Shown: piece by piece, positions 53,450-54,321 of the stretch
How positions within the stretch are numbered: position 1 is the stretch's first letter
Layout of the letters: every line of letters begins with the position of its first letter
Source of the DNA: Clostridia bacterium
Lineage (GTDB): Bacteria; Bacillota; Clostridia; Christensenellales; Aristaeellaceae
Assembly: GCA_017543905.1 (NCBI GenBank)
Contig: JAFYFC010000021.1
Span: 1 to 54,321 of the forward strand
DNA: 54,321 nucleotides
Reading direction: 5' to 3'
Notes under the pieces: generated by a model
Told to the model about the DNA's origin: nothing
The model's database searches: none
What the model saw: only the letters and a program-made list of their open reading frames with translations
Made by a program: the position numbers and the translations under genes

Positions 53450-53910
53450 CTGGGGCCTCCGCGCCGCTCGCTGCCCAGATATATGGTTTCGCCGTAATCG
53501 AGCAGCGCGGGCAGATTGTCGCGTATCACGCGCGGAAACAGGCTCGCCCTGACCGCGTCGTCCACGCTGACCCATTCCATGCCTACCTGATACGGGTCGC
53601 GTTCCACCGGCTCCCGCGCGGCGACGTCCGGCAGATACCTGCACAGAAACACGAAATACATTTTGTGAGCGTTGACGCTGCCTATACGGTCGTCGGAGAC
53701 GCGCTCGAATACCGCGCTCAGCCGCATCGGCTCCACGCTCAGTCCCGTCTCCTCCATCACCTCGCGGCGCACCGCCTCGGTGAGCAGCTCTCCGTCGTGC
53801 TGCCCGCCTCCGGGCAGCGCGTAATACATGCCCAGACGCGACACGCACTTGTTGAGCAGCAGCTTTCCGTCATGCAATATAAGCGCCTTCGCGGAATTGC
53901 GAATCGCCAA
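53446..53910 (-). CDS. NUDIX hydrolase
   Basis: This 154-residue NUDIX-fold pyrophosphohydrolase has a complete NUDIX box: G followed five residues later by E, then EAVRREVMEETGL. LPGGGQHDGE opens the motif. It probably hydrolyses an NDP-X compound in the cytosol. The start is TTG at 53910, behind AAAGGGA at a somewhat long spacing. It is the first gene of the run NUDIX-ruvC-ruvA-isomerase and has a clear promoter. The substrate is not predictable. Confidence 0.93.
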   Translation of the reverse strand: MAIRNSAKALILHDGKLLLNKCVSRLGMYYALPGGGQHDGELLTEAVRREVMEETGLSVEPMRLSAVFERVSDDRIGSVNAHKMYFVFLCRYLPDVAAREPVERDPYQVGMEWVSVDDAVRASLFPRVIRDNLPALLDYGETIYLGSERRGGPR

Positions 53911-53959
53911 AGTAAAAACATCCCTTTCCCGGCTATCGGCTCAAAGTATATATGTGCGA

Positions 53960-53988
53960 ATTATACTCCCGCGCGCGTGATTTGGCAA
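53960..53988 (-). promoter_or_regulatory. Sigma-A promoter of the NUDIX-ruvC-ruvA run
   Basis: Minus strand: TTGCCA (53988-53983), a 17-bp spacer, and TATAAT (53965-53960), about 45 bases before the TTG start. Confidence 0.85.
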
Positions 53989-54080
53989 GCAAAAAATGTT
54001 TGAAAATGTTTGAACGAAATGAATTTTCAATGCATTTAAACGGCTATTGACGAAAGACGCCTGTTTGCGGGCATGAAAAA

Positions 54081-54153
54081 AGCGGTAGACGAGACTCGGA
54101 CTCGCGACCTCCACCTTGGCAAGGTGGCGCTCTACCAACTGAGCTACTACCGC
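54081..54153 (-). tRNA. tRNA-Gly (GCC), copy 1
   Basis: This 73-base tRNA has 7-bp acceptor GCGGTAG/CTACCGC, discriminator T, D-arm AGCTCAGTTGGTAGAGC with G18G19, anticodon loop TTGCCAA (GCC) and a five-base variable loop. The T-loop is TCCGAGT, that is, C at position 55 instead of the near-universal U. CCA is not encoded. It is the last of three tandem tRNA-Gly genes; a T6 run follows. Confidence 0.95.
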
Positions 54154-54170
54154 AGGAGTATTTTACTGTA

Positions 54171-54241
54171 AGCGGGTGATGGGAATCGAACCCACGTATC
54201 CAGCTTGGAAGGCTGGCGCTCTACCATTGAGTTACACCCGC
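54171..54241 (-). tRNA. tRNA-Gly (TCC)
   Basis: This 71-base tRNA has acceptor GCGGGTG/CACCCGC, anticodon loop CTTCCAA (TCC) and an ordinary T-loop TTCGATT. CCA is not encoded. It lies 17 bases from one tRNA-Gly (GCC) and 3 bases from the other, so the three are processed from one transcript. Confidence 0.95.
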
Positions 54242-54244
54242 ATA

Positions 54245-54317
54245 AGCGGTAGACGAGACTCGGACTCGCGACCTCCACCTTGGCAAGGTGGCGCTCTACC
54301 AACTGAGCTACTACCGC
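54245..54317 (-). tRNA. tRNA-Gly (GCC), copy 2
   Basis: This is identical to the copy at 54081-54153, including the TCCGAGT T-loop with C55. It is the first of the three in transcription order within the window; its promoter lies beyond the right edge. Confidence 0.95.
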
Positions 54318-54321
54318 AGGA

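Noticed and set aside
54081..54317. Near-identical repeats at the right edge as a possible CRISPR or duplication
   Set aside because: They fold as complete tRNA-Gly genes and the spacing is irregular.

Overview
The window reads as one contiguous chromosomal segment of a GC-rich Bacillota (Clostridia-type) bacterium. The evidence is the gene orders rpsO-pnp-M16 peptidase, gyrB-gyrA and infC-rpmI-rplT with an attenuated leader, together with DegV, YcdB/YcdC-type and RsmF-type proteins, strong AGGAGG ribosome sites and sigma-A promoters with 17-bp spacing. A Christensenellales-like gut lineage is possible, but that is only an inference. No phage, transposase, rRNA or CRISPR was seen.

Region by region: (1) 0.4-9.2 kb is a carbohydrate locus. 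Two permeases, a solute-binding protein and an MBL hydrolase lie on the minus strand, preceded by an Asp/Glu-racemase-like protein and a DUF1537 acid-sugar kinase. Diverging from these are a class II aldolase and a TIM-barrel glycosidase. (2) 9.8-18.8 kb holds housekeeping genes on the minus strand: rpsO, pnp, M16 peptidase, a FakA-like fragment, gyrB and gyrA. (3) 19.0-24.6 kb has an RsuA-family pseudouridine synthase, an RsmC-like methyltransferase, an aminopeptidase P and a SWIM/SNF2 helicase in one run. (4) 24.7-28.1 kb has an ECF sigma factor with a membrane partner, then a DUF4272 protein. (5) 28.2-31.3 kb has infC-rpmI-rplT, DegV with a tiny downstream gene, and a TetR regulator. (6) 31.4-40.8 kb has a YcdB/SLH exported protein, rubredoxin, two linked membrane proteins and a complete Ugp/Mal-type sugar ABC operon with its own ATPase. 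(7) 41.0-51.0 kb is a long plus-strand run: RsmF, FHA, FtsW/RodA, PBP, MoxR, DUF58, a membrane protein and UvrC, which is a cell-wall synthesis unit joined to a MoxR/DUF58 unit. (8) 51.1-54.3 kb has a small membrane protein, a NUDIX-ruvC-ruvA-sugar isomerase operon and three tandem tRNA-Gly genes.

The most unusual structure is a dispersed family of non-coding, hairpin-rich repeat elements: 1-389 (cut by the window edge), 9186-9802 and 33426-33780 (inverted). They share end modules and carry different inner hairpins. Between copies at least one stem changes on both arms together, so folding seems to be conserved. In all three copies the same terminal palindrome lies next to the stop codon of a neighbouring gene. 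Other points worth a second look are an AUC start for infC, tRNA-Gly genes with C at position 55, sugar permeases with extra extracytoplasmic N-terminal modules served by binding proteins that lack a lipobox, and a racemase-like protein without its second catalytic cysteine.
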